A stretch of DNA of 64,000 nt from Rhizomys pruinosus (Eukaryota; Chordata; Mammalia; Rodentia; Spalacidae), in contig VZQC01005680.1 of the NCBI GenBank assembly GCA_009823505.1, forward strand, positions 8,620,968 through 8,684,967, in the 5' to 3' direction. A program made the translations under genes and the position numbers. Numbering within the stretch: position 1 is the first letter of the stretch; each line of letters starts with the position of its first letter. The notes below the pieces were generated by a model. That model was not told the DNA's origin. It did no database searches and saw only the letters and a list, made by a program, of their open reading frames with translations. Positions 1-11,400 of this stretch are shown in pieces.

Positions 1-1390
1 TTTCTGTCACTGAGGTCTATATATTGAAGACTACTGTTCTCTGGGCAAGGAAGTGGGGGGCAGGTGGAAGGGAGGGGTGAGCCATCTTGATTCTAATTAG
101 GGGGCTGCAGAGCTCCAGTGTGTGCAACAAGTAACTAGATGTGTGACATTTTGCTCAATGCCTCAAGGGAAGGGGCCTGGAACTTTGCAGAGATAGAGCA
201 AAGCAAAAAATCATTGTAATATCCCGAAACTTCCTGCTACAGATAACTCTAAAAGCCCACGGAAATATCAGATAATGGGAGATTTCCAGGACAGGTCTTA
301 CAAGTTCTCAATTCAAGCCACACACAAAGTTTCATTCCCACAATAGCTAACACTTTAACATCAGTTGTGAGACAAAATATTCTCTCAGAAAAATCTCCAG
401 CTATGTGCTTACTAACAAGCTGGTCCCTTGACAAACTATAGATTTCACATTATTAGCAAAGGAAGAGGTATAATGAACCCTGGATTAGATTAAAGAGAAC
501 ATTTACAGTTTGTTACAGAATGAACCCAGAAAAGTTAAGAGTGTAACACAGTTACACTAGAACTAGTGTAGAACTAGAACCCACTTAGGACCAGGTTGAA
601 ATTGAATAAAAACATTTTAGAAAGAGAGGTAGGGCAGAATTGAAAAGACTTGAGCCTGTTAAAGGCCCTAATTAACATTACAAAGGCATGAGCTCTTGGT
701 CTCTTAGTTGAGTGTCAGAACAAAGCCAGGAGGATTTTTCAAATGAAGAGGCAGGCTTGAGTTAAATTACAGGAAGTGATAGCAGGAGGTTGGGTGGATC
801 CTTTCAAAGCACAGTTAAGCTTCTTCTGGCTTTTCACAGATTCGCACACAATCCACTATCCTGGTGGACAAATTAGGTGGGGAGCTAGTAACACCCAAGC
901 CCAGATGAGGCAGGAGGTTAGTGACCTTCATAGCTTCCCAATTGTATAGGAAGCAGGTGGAGCCAGGCCTCCTGGAAAACCAACTACCTCCTGTCTTTCT
1001 CCCATGCTTCCAAAGGAGAAGACCCACCTACCCCATAGGACAGATATGGCAGTGGGAGGGGTTAAGAAGAGAAGAAAGTTGACAGCAACAAGGCAGGATA
1101 GTGGGGTGTGCATCTTACCTTCTGCCTCACGCTGTGGTGCCATATGTAGTATGTGCTCCTGCAGTATCATGTAAGTCCTGCTGGGAGGGGGGTGTTAACT
1201 GCCCACAGATAACCAGGCACTGAAAAGGAACTCTGAATGGCCAAATCATGAAGATTACAATTCAGAAAAATGTTGTGGAAGAGGGACTAGTAAGATTTTA
1301 AGAGCCAGGGAGGTGATGCAAGACCAAATGGAAATGAATCCTACCAGCTTTTGGGACCCTGGTCATATGTGCATACAGAATTGTTATCAG
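1..1390. other. No recognisable feature
   Basis: I see no gene, SINE body or LTR here. The ORFs are short, lack known motifs and overlap on both strands, so I treat them as chance. The last 14 bases are the left copy of a target duplication belonging to the B2 that follows. Confidence 0.5.
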
Positions 1391-1645
1391 GGCTGGAGAG
1401 ATGGCCGAGCGGTTAAGAGCGCCGACCGCTCTTACAGAGGAACTGGGTTTGATCCCCAGCACCCACATGGCGGCTGAGAACCGTCTGAAACTCCAATTCC
1501 AGGAGAACTCCAGTTCCAGGGGAATCCGAGACCCTCTTCTGACCTCCGCGGCATTGCACGACACGGGTGCGCAGACTTGCATGCAGACAGTACATTCATA
1601 CACATACAGAAATAAATAAAAATTAATAGAAAAAATTAAAAAAAA
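1391..1645 (+). mobile_element. B2-type SINE, full length
   Basis: The head reads ggctggagagatggccgagc, the tRNA-derived Pol III promoter part (A box), followed by a B-box-like ggtttgatccccag. The body ends in the recurrent gcatgcagacagtacattc and an A-rich tail. A perfect 14-bp target duplication, agaattgttatcag, flanks it at 1377-1390 and 1646-1659. ORFs on both strands here are SINE sequence. Confidence 0.95.
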
Positions 1646-1714
1646 AGAATTGTTATCAGAACACACAAGGTGGCTAGACAAAAACCCAGCAGCAGAAATG
1701 GGTAGCAAAACCCT

Positions 1715-1837
1715 TCAGTCCAATTTAGACACACTCCTTTTTCCAGGCTCCCCACCTCACCCCAGTTCATGCATTCTGCCATACATGTCTTGCATCTTTT
1801 TCTCAGTCTTTTTAAAGTTTTTCTCTGCAGAAGTTTA
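1715..1837 (-). mobile_element. L1 3'-end fragment (antisense)
   Basis: Read on the minus strand it contains the wording 'gactgag..ggcagaatgcatga' followed by a G-rich tract. The same signature is seen in sense orientation at 17400-17470 and 44745-44825. It stops at a single N (1838). Confidence 0.6.
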
Positions 1838-1838
1838 N
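1838..1838. other. Single-base N at a repeat junction
   Basis: One N separates an antisense L1 tip on the left from a sense L1 3' UTR on the right. This may be an assembler join and not a real base. Confidence 0.8.
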
Positions 1839-2115
1839 TTTGTGGATGTTAGCACCAAATCCTAGTTGAAAGTCGCTTGATGAAAAGTTTATTTATTTTT
1901 TCCCCCCCTTTTTATCTAGAGTGCAACTAGGTTGTTATAATGTGAATACCTTAATGGCACTCTAGAAGTGACTGCATATTTTCATATTTGAATTGTGGTA
2001 TATGTATGGAAGTGGTATGTTCATATGTTAGAGTAATATAAAATTGAAGGAAAATGTGAACTCCCTAATATATTTTGAATTAAGCAATACATTTTTATTT
2101 TCAAAGTCATAATGT
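1839..2115 (+). mobile_element. L1 3' UTR fragment
   Basis: It starts with tgtggatgttagca and continues with tgtgaatacctta and a stretch ending ttcaaagtcataatg. The same series of words occurs at 14068-14335, directly after a recognisable L1 ORF2 end, so this is a 3' UTR of the same subfamily. Confidence 0.6.
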
Positions 2116-2340
2116 GGTCTCTCGGTAGCCCTCGCTCTCTCCCTCTCGCCCCCATCTCTATATGTCTCTCTGCTCATGGTATCACTCATATATCTCTATC
2201 GCTCTATCTAATCTCGCTCCTCTCAACATCCTTTCCACCCTCCCCCTGGGCTGGCCCCCCCCTGCCACACCGCCTCCGCATCCCGCGCCCTGCCCTGGCC
2301 TCGTGGACTTGCCCCCCCGTCCCGACTAAAGGGCTAAAGG
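2116..2340. repeat. Degenerate CT/C-rich low-complexity tract
   Basis: An irregular pyrimidine run full of ctctct, ccccc and cgc interruptions. It looks like a microsatellite read with errors, or a decayed (CT)n. It begins exactly where the L1 3' UTR ends. No coding potential is credible. Confidence 0.6.
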
Positions 2341-3050
2341 GAGAGAGTAAGTACAATGCAGGTGAGGTCCTGCATGTTTTATCATTGAAACATTTAAGGA
2401 TATTCTTCTTCTTTCCGCACAACTGTAACCACCATAAGCAGCAAATCCATCCCAAAGCTAATAATATTTGGAATCATCTGTGACCTTTGCTATTGCTATC
2501 TGGAACATTTCTTAGAGATGTGCTTCTAAGTTGCCAAGCTTGTTCAACTTGAAGTATTCCACAGTCTCCTACTTGAAAGATTGCTGTTCTGTTCTCTTTG
2601 CTCTTTCTATGAGGTGGGCTGGGAAATCCGTGTAGTAACAGCATTGAAAAAAGGATGATTGTGTCATATAATAACAATGTTGAGGACCTTCCTGCATGAG
2701 CCACAGCAATTCTGAAAAGTGGATTTGCTTTATTTCATCTTGTTTCTTAAAAAGGGATGCTGAAGATTTCATGTGCCCCCCTCCTCATTCTCCAGGGTTC
2801 TAATGGTCCATGTTTGAAAGTTTTGGGCTTTGGACATGAGAATGTAGATGAAAAGACTACTTTCTGTCTGTTTAAAGGTGTTCCTTTACAACCTAATTTT
2901 TTATTATTTTTATTTTTATCATTAGTGTACTTTCCTTGCATGTATGCATGGATTACCTGTGCAATGCAATGCCTGAAGAATCTATCAACTACCCCTAGAG
3001 CACGTCCTTACAGATATAACAAAATGGTGGAACTTTTGTATAAAAAATTA
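2341..3050. other. No recognisable feature
   Basis: AT-rich DNA. The longest frame (98 aa, 2757-3053 plus) has no motif and overlaps an equally long antisense frame. I see no repeat family I can name. Confidence 0.4.
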
Positions 3051-3155
3051 TAAAAAAAGACATTAAAAGATGCAAACAGGATTAACATGGATGGCAGAAG
3101 TGCATGAATTCTGAGTGAGGGGAAGTATGTATGGGAACATGTCTAAATTTGATTA
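3051..3155 (+). mobile_element. L1 3'-tip fragment
   Basis: The order ggcagaagtgcatgaattct, a G-rich stretch, then gggaacatgtctaaatttg mirrors the 3' ends at 17436-17500 and 44780-44845. It is short and diverged. Confidence 0.4.
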
Positions 3156-4430
3156 ATAAGGATGTTGTGTGGATGTTCAAGCTCACATAAACTAAAAAAA
3201 AAAAAGATGCGTTTCTCTCCATCACCACCCTAAGTAATCAACTACCAATGGTTCCTCAGCTTAAGATTGGTGGGGCCTGCTCCCCATTAGTTAAGTTCTT
3301 TGCTGCAGTTTTGCCACATTGGATCTTGTGCATGCATTCATTATTGCTGAAAATTGAAATGAGCAAGTTCCCAGATTCCTGGAGTACTCTGTTTACTGAT
3401 TACATAAATTAAACCGACACTTTACAATCTTTTTACCTTTCTTCAATGATCCCTGTGCCATAGGTGGGTAAGATTTAATGTGAGACTTCTTCAGGTACAT
3501 GCTCTTTACAGACTATTCTATGCACTTTGGCTACTTGTGGCTTTTCTGTGGAATAGGCAGCTCTCATTACGTGAGGAAATTCACTGTTGGAGTTGAGGGG
3601 GTGCCTAGTATTCTTTCTACCTACTATTAGTAGCTTGGTTCCATGAGCCTTAGGGTCAGAGTTCCATTGTAGATGAACCACGTATGTCCACTCATAGGTG
3701 GACATCTCTCAGATACACATACTCTATGTGAGACCAGTGGTGGCAATCTGTAATAGCCTCCATCTACTGCAGAAATAAGTTTCTTTGATGAGCAGTGAAT
3801 GGTATACCTGTCTGTAATTATAAGAATCTGTATTTAGCATACAGTAAAATTCATCTTGAGAATAGATAGATCTCTCTGCAGAATTCTGTGTTTTCTCTAA
3901 GGATTATGCCCTCTCAATGCATGTACATCTGTCTAATTTTACAGTGCCACGCATGAATTCTCTCCAGTGAGAAAACAGTGTAAATGCATCAGATAGCTGC
4001 TGTTACCCTGAAAATAGGAGAAGTGCCACTAACTCACGATATACCATGTCCTGGACCATTGATGTAATTATTAGGATGTTGGGCCCTGGATTTTTTGGAT
4101 TATTGATTTGATGGTCCTCCCTTAACAACGTTCATAGTATACCTTAGGAAAATGTTTTTTTTAGTTTGAACCAAGAAATCCCTAATTTTGTTCAGTCAAA
4201 TTTTATATTGAGATTTTTGCATTTCATACACTTTCAATAATCAAATTGAACCATTACCCCTTCCTTTCCCGCTAACCCTACGTACCAGAAGCTCCCATTG
4301 TTTCTGCCGTAATGTCTTTTTTCCTTGTCTCATTACTTTTATTTTGGACTCTTCAATGAAGAAGTTTACTGTTTTGGGGCAGAAGTTTTCTGTTTGATTA
4401 TTCTTTGACCCAGTCTCTTTTTTTAAGTTG
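3156..4430. other. No recognisable feature
   Basis: AT-rich DNA without a SINE, LTR or convincing ORF. It may be old L1 3' sequence on the minus strand toward its right end, but I cannot show this by eye. Confidence 0.35.
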
Positions 4431-5080
4431 TTGTTCCTTCTAATTTTGGGGTATCACTCCCAAAAAAAATAAAAAATTAATATTTTTTAATTTTATATTA
4501 CTCCAGATTATATGTATCAAAATTATGACGTTTGAAAATAAACTATAGGGTTAAGTCTAAAACATGTTTAAGGATTCAAATTTTAACAGTAGAGCTGTAT
4601 ACAGGTAATCGAAACGTGTTTTACTTTACTTTTCTACATTATGTAGGAAGTTGATGAATAATATGCATTATATTTACTACTAACCTCCCCCTCTGAAAAT
4701 AATTATACATTTTGCCTTACAAATAGAGATGTGTTGCTAGGATCCACAAAGAGGAGACCATATGCCCCTTTGTTTTTCTGGGATGTGTTACTGTCACGTA
4801 GCATAAATGCTTCTAGTTTCCATGACCCATGTACCATTGCAAAGTTCATAATGTCCTCTTTCTTTATTGCTGCATATAATCCATTGTGTAGAATGTACCA
4901 CATGTTCTTTATCCAATCGTCAGATGAGGGGCACTTGTGTTGGTACCAGCGCTTCTTTTGTTTTGATGAGCGCTGCAATAACCTGGCTGTGTTCCGGTAT
5001 CACTGCAATAAGGATGAGTCTTGTGGGTAGACATAGAATTGGTAATAGCTAGGCTCAGGTGGTTATAGGCTCAAGTAGAG
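4431..5080 (-). mobile_element. L1 ORF2 C-terminus and 3' UTR fragment
   Basis: The minus-strand frame at 4703-4978 carries SSDDWIKNMWYILHNGLYAA and AIKKEDIMNFA, the typical end of rodent L1 ORF2 just after the reverse transcriptase and Cys-rich parts. The sequence to the left is the AT-rich 3' UTR, with words shared in antisense with 1932-2115. It is 5' truncated near 5080 and cannot encode a complete ORF2. Confidence 0.75.
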
Positions 5081-5439
5081 TTTTCTAATTGAATTTTGTT
5101 GCAATTTCAATAGAATATTCTTTTAATGACGAATTTAATTCATTCCGCTTCCGTGCTCCACACTCACCAGAGCTCATGTTCTGCCATACATGTCTTTCAA
5201 CTATTTTTTTTCGTTTTTAGTTTTTTTTTAATTTTTCATGGCAGAAGGTCTCTTCAATGTTTTTCATGAAGTTGGTAACTAGAGTGGATGATTCTTCCTC
5301 TTTTCCCAGCATCCTCTCTGGCATTTTGTATCCTTTGTTTCTTGATCATGGCTATATTACCAGAGTTAAAGATTAATTTGTGAAGTAGTTTTTAATGTAC
5401 ATTTTCAATAATGATTAGCGGAACTTTATAAGATATTTA

Positions 5440-6490
5440 TCCGTGCCTCTAAACGGGGATACCTGCAAGAAGAGAGGGATAAGGCCCTGTGGCCGAAGAC
5501 CTGACGTTAAGAATTTAAAGAATGTATTGAAGACACACACAATGGCTTGTACAGGAGGGGCCCGCTGGAATAACAGGAGATTTTACCAAGGCCACAATCA
5601 GACCATTGAAGCAAAGACGGGTCGCCTTGAGTCAAGCAAGACCCACCATCACACCAGCTACACCTCACATACCTGGAAATACTGTGCAGAAGAGGCAGAC
5701 ATATGCCTGTATATCCCAAATCTAATTGGCTATTGGCTCTGCCCTTGGGAGAGTACCCATGGCTGATGCCACAAGCTTAACCATACCTCTACAGGTTAGG
5801 AGATTGTTATAAGCCATAAGTAAGACTCTGTAAATTTAACAGGAAAAATGTAATTCATGGATTAAATATCAGCCAAACTTATGTGTCTGTACCAAAGTAA
5901 CCTACCCTAAACTATTAGTGCTGTTTAAATACCTTATATCTAATTGCTTGTGCTTCATTAGTATGCAAAATCGGAAGGGTATTCCTGGACATAACTGTCA
6001 GCCCCATGAAAGGAAACAACCAAAATTAACCAGATCCAAGAACAACAAGCTCCAAGAGGGTGACTGTTTTGCTTCCTCATCCACCTGTGCCCCTTTTCTA
6101 GAGCCTAGGGAACAATCTGCAGAAGAGGGGGCATGGTAAATGTAAGGGCTGCGATTGGGGGGAATGTTGAAACTACAGCAACATAGTCGTCTGAGACAAC
6201 AGCATTTGATCAACTTGATTGACCTACAACTCCACTCACTCCCCGCTGGATGGTGGCGCTGTGGGGTTTGTGCACAACTGCCTGCAAATTGGTTTTCATG
6301 AAGGAGCTTGTACTCATAAAAAAAAAAAAAAAAAAAAAAAAGATGGAAAAAAAAACTGAGAGCGATGCCAGGACAGTTTGGCAGAATGCATGATCGGGAT
6401 GGGGTGGGGGTGCGGGAAGGAAGGGAAATATGCCTAACTGGATTGGAAAATGATGTAGAATGCACAAGCCATCAATAAAAAAATGTTCAA
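5440..6490 (+). mobile_element. Unidentified retroelement 3' module, copy 1
   Basis: About 1 kb with a clear second copy at 11990-13050. Shared landmarks are ggccgaagacctg, a segment reading ctattggctctgcccttggg, gccacaagctt, and an end with ggcagaatgcatgat, a G-rich tract and caataaaaa. The G-rich purine tract plus A-rich tail suggests a LINE 3' UTR. A 21-A run lies at 6319-6340. I do not recognise the upstream part. Both copies show a similar short frame containing GYWL.PW, which is not a domain I know. Confidence 0.55.
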
Positions 6491-6499
6491 AAAAAGATG

Positions 6500-6900
6500 T
6501 TTCATCAGCAGGTTTATTTTTCTTCAGTATTGTTAGTCTCTGTCAGATCTTATTCCTCTTTTGAGGTGGATCATTTTTTTCTTGCACCTTTGTTGTTTTG
6601 AGTATGTTTATATCCTCTGGATGTTAATGCTCTATCAGAAGTGTCACTGTGAAGGCTTCCTCCACTCTGTGTGTTTTCTCTCACTTCTTTATTTTTTACA
6701 TTTGGGTTGGTGTACAAGAAGCATTTTAGTTAATGAGTTCCCACTTGTTTATTGTTGACCATCTTTCCTGATCAGTTCTGTCTGTGTAGAACCTGTGCCT
6801 ATGTCTTATATAAGGTTACTTACTGCCAACGTATTTATCTTCTATTATTTTAAGAGCATTGGGGTTTCATGGAGGTCTTTTGAGCATTGGATGGCATAAA
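6500..6900 (-). mobile_element. Old L1 fragment (antisense)
   Basis: The plus strand reads tcctctggatgttaatgctc, then gttttctctcacttct and gagttcccacttgtttatt. This is the familiar antisense wording of an old mammalian L1 3' region. The reading frame is broken throughout. Confidence 0.55.
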
Positions 6901-7329
6901 ATATTGTAATCTGTCATTTCAGGACAGACTTAAAACAAGTAGCAATGTTTTAGGAGGGCATTGTTTACCTGAGTTCATCTCTCATAAAGTCCAGAACCTG
7001 AGCTTGAAGTTCTGATACTAGGATAGCTACCAACATGTGCCACAGAACTAGTCTGATTAGGAATCCAGGTGGCATCCACTACACACCCAGAGAGTCAAAA
7101 GCAGAAACTGTCACCACCAGAGGAATTCCTTTATGTACCAAGGCATTGGCTTTTTGCATTTTCAAATGCATTCACTGTCCCATCCCAGAGATAGAGTCAG
7201 AGATGAAGACTGAGGTCTAGTTGGACATGTAAAGAAGCCAGAAAGTGCATGCCAAAAAGAAGGAATGTCCCTAAGAAATAATTGGAGTAAAATATGGACA
7301 AAAAGATATGATATAACTGGAAAGCCAGC
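6901..7329. other. No recognisable feature
   Basis: Non-repetitive looking AT-rich DNA. Short frames only, none with motifs. Confidence 0.35.
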
Positions 7330-7385
7330 CACACACACACACACACACACACACACACCACACCTACACATATTGCTCTCTACTC

Positions 7386-7425
<40 letters not shown>

Positions 7426-7430
7426 GCACA
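7330..7430. repeat. Compound microsatellite (CA)n-(CT)n-(CA)n
   Basis: A CA run, then a short non-repeat spacer, a CT run near 7387-7407, and another CA run directly joined to it. The ORFs rich in HTHTHT and RERERE here are translations of this repeat. Confidence 0.9.
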
Positions 7431-7769
7431 ACACAACACATGAGAGATCATGAGACTCACACAAAGCCAGACACATATGGAAACAGAAAGTGACAGAAAA
7501 TAAGATTTCCTTTCTTTTGAACCATGGCCTTTGTCCTCAGTCTCTATCTAGAGTTCACATATTTCCTGATTATAGATTTAGCAGGAGGATTCTCATGAAA
7601 AAGATGGACTGCAGAGGAGTATGGGAAAGTAAGGTTTTGGGTTTTAATTTAGCACCTTCTAGCATTATTTTTTTACTTTCCTTATGCTGTATAATGGAAA
7701 AGTGCCCAAAATTTCAAAGGGTGTGTACAGTCTGATGGGTTAAACCATATGGCAAATGTTTAACACCCT

Positions 7770-8345
7770 CAAGGTTATAAATTCTTCTATTTGCTTATTC
7801 TAGCTCAGTTATTAAAAAACATTTTTATAGAGATTTTTGGTGTGTTTGGTCAGGTTTGTTCCTAGATAATTTATTTTTGGAGGCTATTGTGAGTGTGAAA
7901 GTCTCATTGTACTACTCCAAATGATTGTTTTTGGCATAAAAATACAGTACCAAGATTTCTAAGTTAAGTTAGTATCCCACCACTTTACTGAAGCTCTTGA
8001 TGGTTTCTAGAAGCTTTCTGGTGGAGTTTTTGGTATCCCTTAGGCAAATTATCACGTAATCTGCAAAAATGATAGTTTGACTTCCTCTTTTCCAATTAGT
8101 AATCCTCTGATGTCCTTTTTTTTGTCCTATTGCTCTTGTGAGCATTTCAAGCTATATTTAAGATGAGTGGGTATAGGGGGAAGCCTTGCTGGGTTCCAGA
8201 CTTTAAAGGGAAACACACTTCTAGTTTTTTCCCCATTTAGCATAATACTGGCTGTGTGGATTTATTGTACATGGCTTTAAATGTGTTGAGAATTGTTCCC
8301 TCGCAGTCTCAATTCCCCATACTTTAAACATGAAGTCATGCTGAT
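7770..8345 (-). mobile_element. L1 ORF2 fragment, reverse transcriptase region
   Basis: The minus strand encodes broken RT-region peptides, with wording such as ggaaaagaggaagtcaaact and tttgcagatta near the FADD-type catalytic box. Numerous stops and frameshifts are present. It overlaps in content with the plus-strand L1 that follows, so the two are separate insertions. Confidence 0.7.
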
Positions 8346-8445
8346 TTGTGTGTGTGTGTGATGTGTGTTGTGGTGTGTGTGTGTTTCAAAACAGGTCCTC
8401 CCTGTAGCCCCAATGTCCTGGAACTCACGGCTTAGACCAACTACT
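8346..8445 (-). mobile_element. B1 fragment with GT-rich tail
   Basis: A (TG)n-like run is followed by acaggtcctccctgtagccc and tcctggaactcac, the 3' half of B1 in antisense. The 5' half of the B1 is missing. Confidence 0.65.
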
Positions 8446-8447
8446 AG

Positions 8448-10960
8448 CCAAAACTCAGGGAAGAAGATACTACCAAAAAGGGAACTATAGACCCATCTCC
8501 TATTTGAACATAGATGCCAAAATTCTAAACAAGGTACTGGCAAAATCGCATACAGACTCACATCAGAAAATCATCCACCATGACAAGTTGATTCAAACCA
8601 GACCTGCAGGTATGGTCAACATGTGAAAATCAATAAACATATAAACATATAAATGGACTGGAGGACAAAAAACACACCATCATCGCAAGTGATGCGGAGA
8701 ACCTTTGACAAAATCCAGCAGACCTTCATGATTAAAGTACTAAAGGAATGGTCCTTGAGGATCAGTCCTCAATGTATCAAAGACAATAGACAGAAACTCA
8801 TAGCCAATATCAATCCTAAATGGGGAAATGAAAAAAGCATTCCCCTTTAAGGGTAGGAACTCGGCAGGCTGCCCCCTGTCACCAACCCTCTTCTTCACTA
8901 TAGGCTAGAAAAACCCTAGCTAAGGCAATAAGGAAAGAAAAGGAATTAAAAGAGTTTCAATTGGGAAAAGAGGAGGTCAAGCTATCCCCTTTTTGCTGAT
9001 GATGAAGGTCCTACCTAAAGGGATGCTAAGAAACTCCACCAAAACTCCTAGAACGATCAAGAGCTTTGGTAAAGGGCGGATACAAATAAACCTAGAAAAA
9101 TCAGTAGCCTTTCTGACACAAACAACAACAATTGAAGAAGGACTACAAGGGAGACCTTTTCCCACTCAAATAGCCTCAAACAATAAAAATACCTAGGAAC
9201 AACCATAACCAAAGACAAAACCAAAGGATCTCTACAACGAAAAATTTTAAACCCCTGAAAAAGGAAATTGAGGAAGGACATCAGAAGATGGACAAACTCC
9301 CAGGCTCATGGATGGGAAAAATAAAATATATTAAAATGTCCATCCTACCCAACTAGTGTACAGATTTAATGCGATCCCATGCAGAATCCCCAAGGAGTTT
9401 CTTCACAGCCTTGAAAAAAAAATCCTCAATTTCATTTGGAAAACAAAAGACCCCGGATAGAGCCAAAAGCAACCCTGAGTTAAAAAGATCAATACAGGGG
9501 GATCGCTATAACAGATATCAAACTATACTACAAAGCTATAGTCTAAAACAGCTTGTTACTGGCACTAAAACAGACCATTTGACCAATTGAATAAAACTTA
9601 AGATCCAAAACTGAAGCTCTACATTTCATTCAGCCACCATCATATTTGACAAGGGGGCCAGAGACACAATGGAAGAAAGACAGCATTCTCATCAATTGGT
9701 GTTGGCAAAACTCACTGGATCAACCACTTTTAGAATAAGAATTAAACGCCCCCTACCTCTCCCTTGGTACAAAGGGTCAGCTCCAGATGGGCCAAAAGTC
9801 CTCAATGTGAAACCCAAGTCTCTGGAGGCAGTAGAAGAAAAGCTTGGCGCAGACTACAAGACATAGGTGTAAGGAAAAAGACTTCTAAATCAGACAAGCA
9901 GCTGCACAAGAATAAGATCGACATTGACAAATGGGACCTCATTGAAACTCAAAAGACTTCTGTACATCAAAGGAAGCGAATACAGGAAGTGAGAAAACCC
10001 ACAAAGTGGAGGAAACCTTCACTGCAGATACTCTGACAAAGCAGTAATTTCCAGAGTATCAAGCTACTCAAGACAAGCAAAGAAGAAAGGCAAACAGAAT
10101 GATCATTCAAAAGATGGATCAAAGAGCTGAATAAGACTTCACAGAGGAGGAGTTAGAAATGGCCGAGAAACATCTTTAAGAATGTTCAAGCTCTCTCTCG
10201 GATAATTAAGGAAAATGAAATTAAAACCACGCGAGATATCACCTTACTCCAATAAGACATGGCTAGGATCAGAAGCACAAACGATACCATGATGGAGAGG
10301 TTTGTGGGAAAGGGAAACTCTCTTGCGGGTGGGAATGGTAACACTTGTACGCCACTGGTTTGAAAGCATTGTGTAGAACCCTTAGAAGACTCAAAATGTG
10401 CCTTCCTTTGACCCAGTCATACCACTCCGGGGAATAGACCCACAAGACACAACGTACTGCAAAGATACATGCACGCTATGTTTATTGGCAGCTCTGTTCA
10501 CAATAGCAAAGCTGGAACAAGCCCAGGTTTCCTTCAACTGATGAGTGGAATAGAGAAAATGTGGTACATGTATCAATAATATCAATTGGGGCACAGTAAA
10601 GGAAAGGGACAACCATTCCCAATGAAATGTGCAGGTAATGGAAATGAGCGAGGAGACATTATGGTTAAGTGAAGTAACACATCACAGAAAAAACAAACGA
10701 CGAAATGGTGTCCCTCAGATGTGGATGCTAGGACCAACAACGCCAGTAATATAAATATTTCTCATAGAGAGGGATGCTAGTAAAAGAACAACAGAAAAAG
10801 GAAAAAAAAAAAACTGGCAATCGAGAAAATGACGAAATGGGAATTGGAAAGGGGTTGATGGGTGTGAGAATGACAACGTAAGTATATTCGGTAAAGGCAT
10901 ATTACTTGACGTGAAGCCAGTCAGTACCCCCATTTTCGCCTAGCCCTTTCTACAGGTTAC
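8448..10960 (+). mobile_element. L1 ORF2 3' half and start of 3' UTR, decayed
   Basis: Broken frames follow ORF2 order: RPIS and NIDAKILNKVLAKS near 8490, the RT region to about 9250, FFTALKKK and TDHLTN near 9400-9590, then the C-terminal region (tggtgtccctcagatgtgga) by 10715. L1 ORF2 is the endonuclease/reverse transcriptase driving target-primed retrotransposition. Here it is 5' truncated and full of stops and indels. Confidence 0.85.
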
Positions 10961-11400
10961 ATTTTGTTTTAGGACTTAGAAAAGGAAACGTGCATATTAA
11001 GACAACATGGGTTTACAGAATCTGATAAAAATGGTAGTGCAACTGAGTTAAATGGAGATATAATTTACTGTTGCCCACATTTGCGTATACATAAACTCTG
11101 AGAGCAAGACGTTTTGGGATTAACCACATACAAATTTCTCTATAATTTCTCTATAATTTCTCTGTTTCACCTTGTAGCATTCTCTTAAAGATGATTTAAC
11201 GTAAAAATTAAGTTTGCTTCCCAAGTTATCATATATAGTCACCCAACACAACATGGGTAAATTTGATAAAATCTGATGCCTTGACTTCCCCCTATAGTCA
11301 TGTATAATACAACTGTCCTCTGGAGACTCATACGCTAAAAAAAAAAGGGGGGGGATCAGAAAGACATGAAACCTTGTCATCAAACCCTTGCAATTCAAAT
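10961..11400 (+). other. Probable continuation of L1 3' UTR, unresolved
   Basis: AT-rich DNA between a recognisable L1 ORF2 end and the unidentified 3' module. It could be a long 3' UTR linking the two. A mixed A/G homopolymer run lies at 11338-11354. Confidence 0.3.

Noticed and set aside
1401..1619. Recurrent frames such as those with MYCLHASL or MYECTVCMQVCAPVSCN
   Set aside because: They recur wherever a B2 lies and are antisense or sense translations of the SINE.
2112..2483. 123-aa plus frame
   Set aside because: It lies mostly in an irregular CT/C-rich tract with no conserved motif.
7770..10960. One L1 with a 5' inversion (twin priming)
   Set aside because: The minus and plus pieces cover overlapping parts of the reverse transcriptase, so they must be two insertions.
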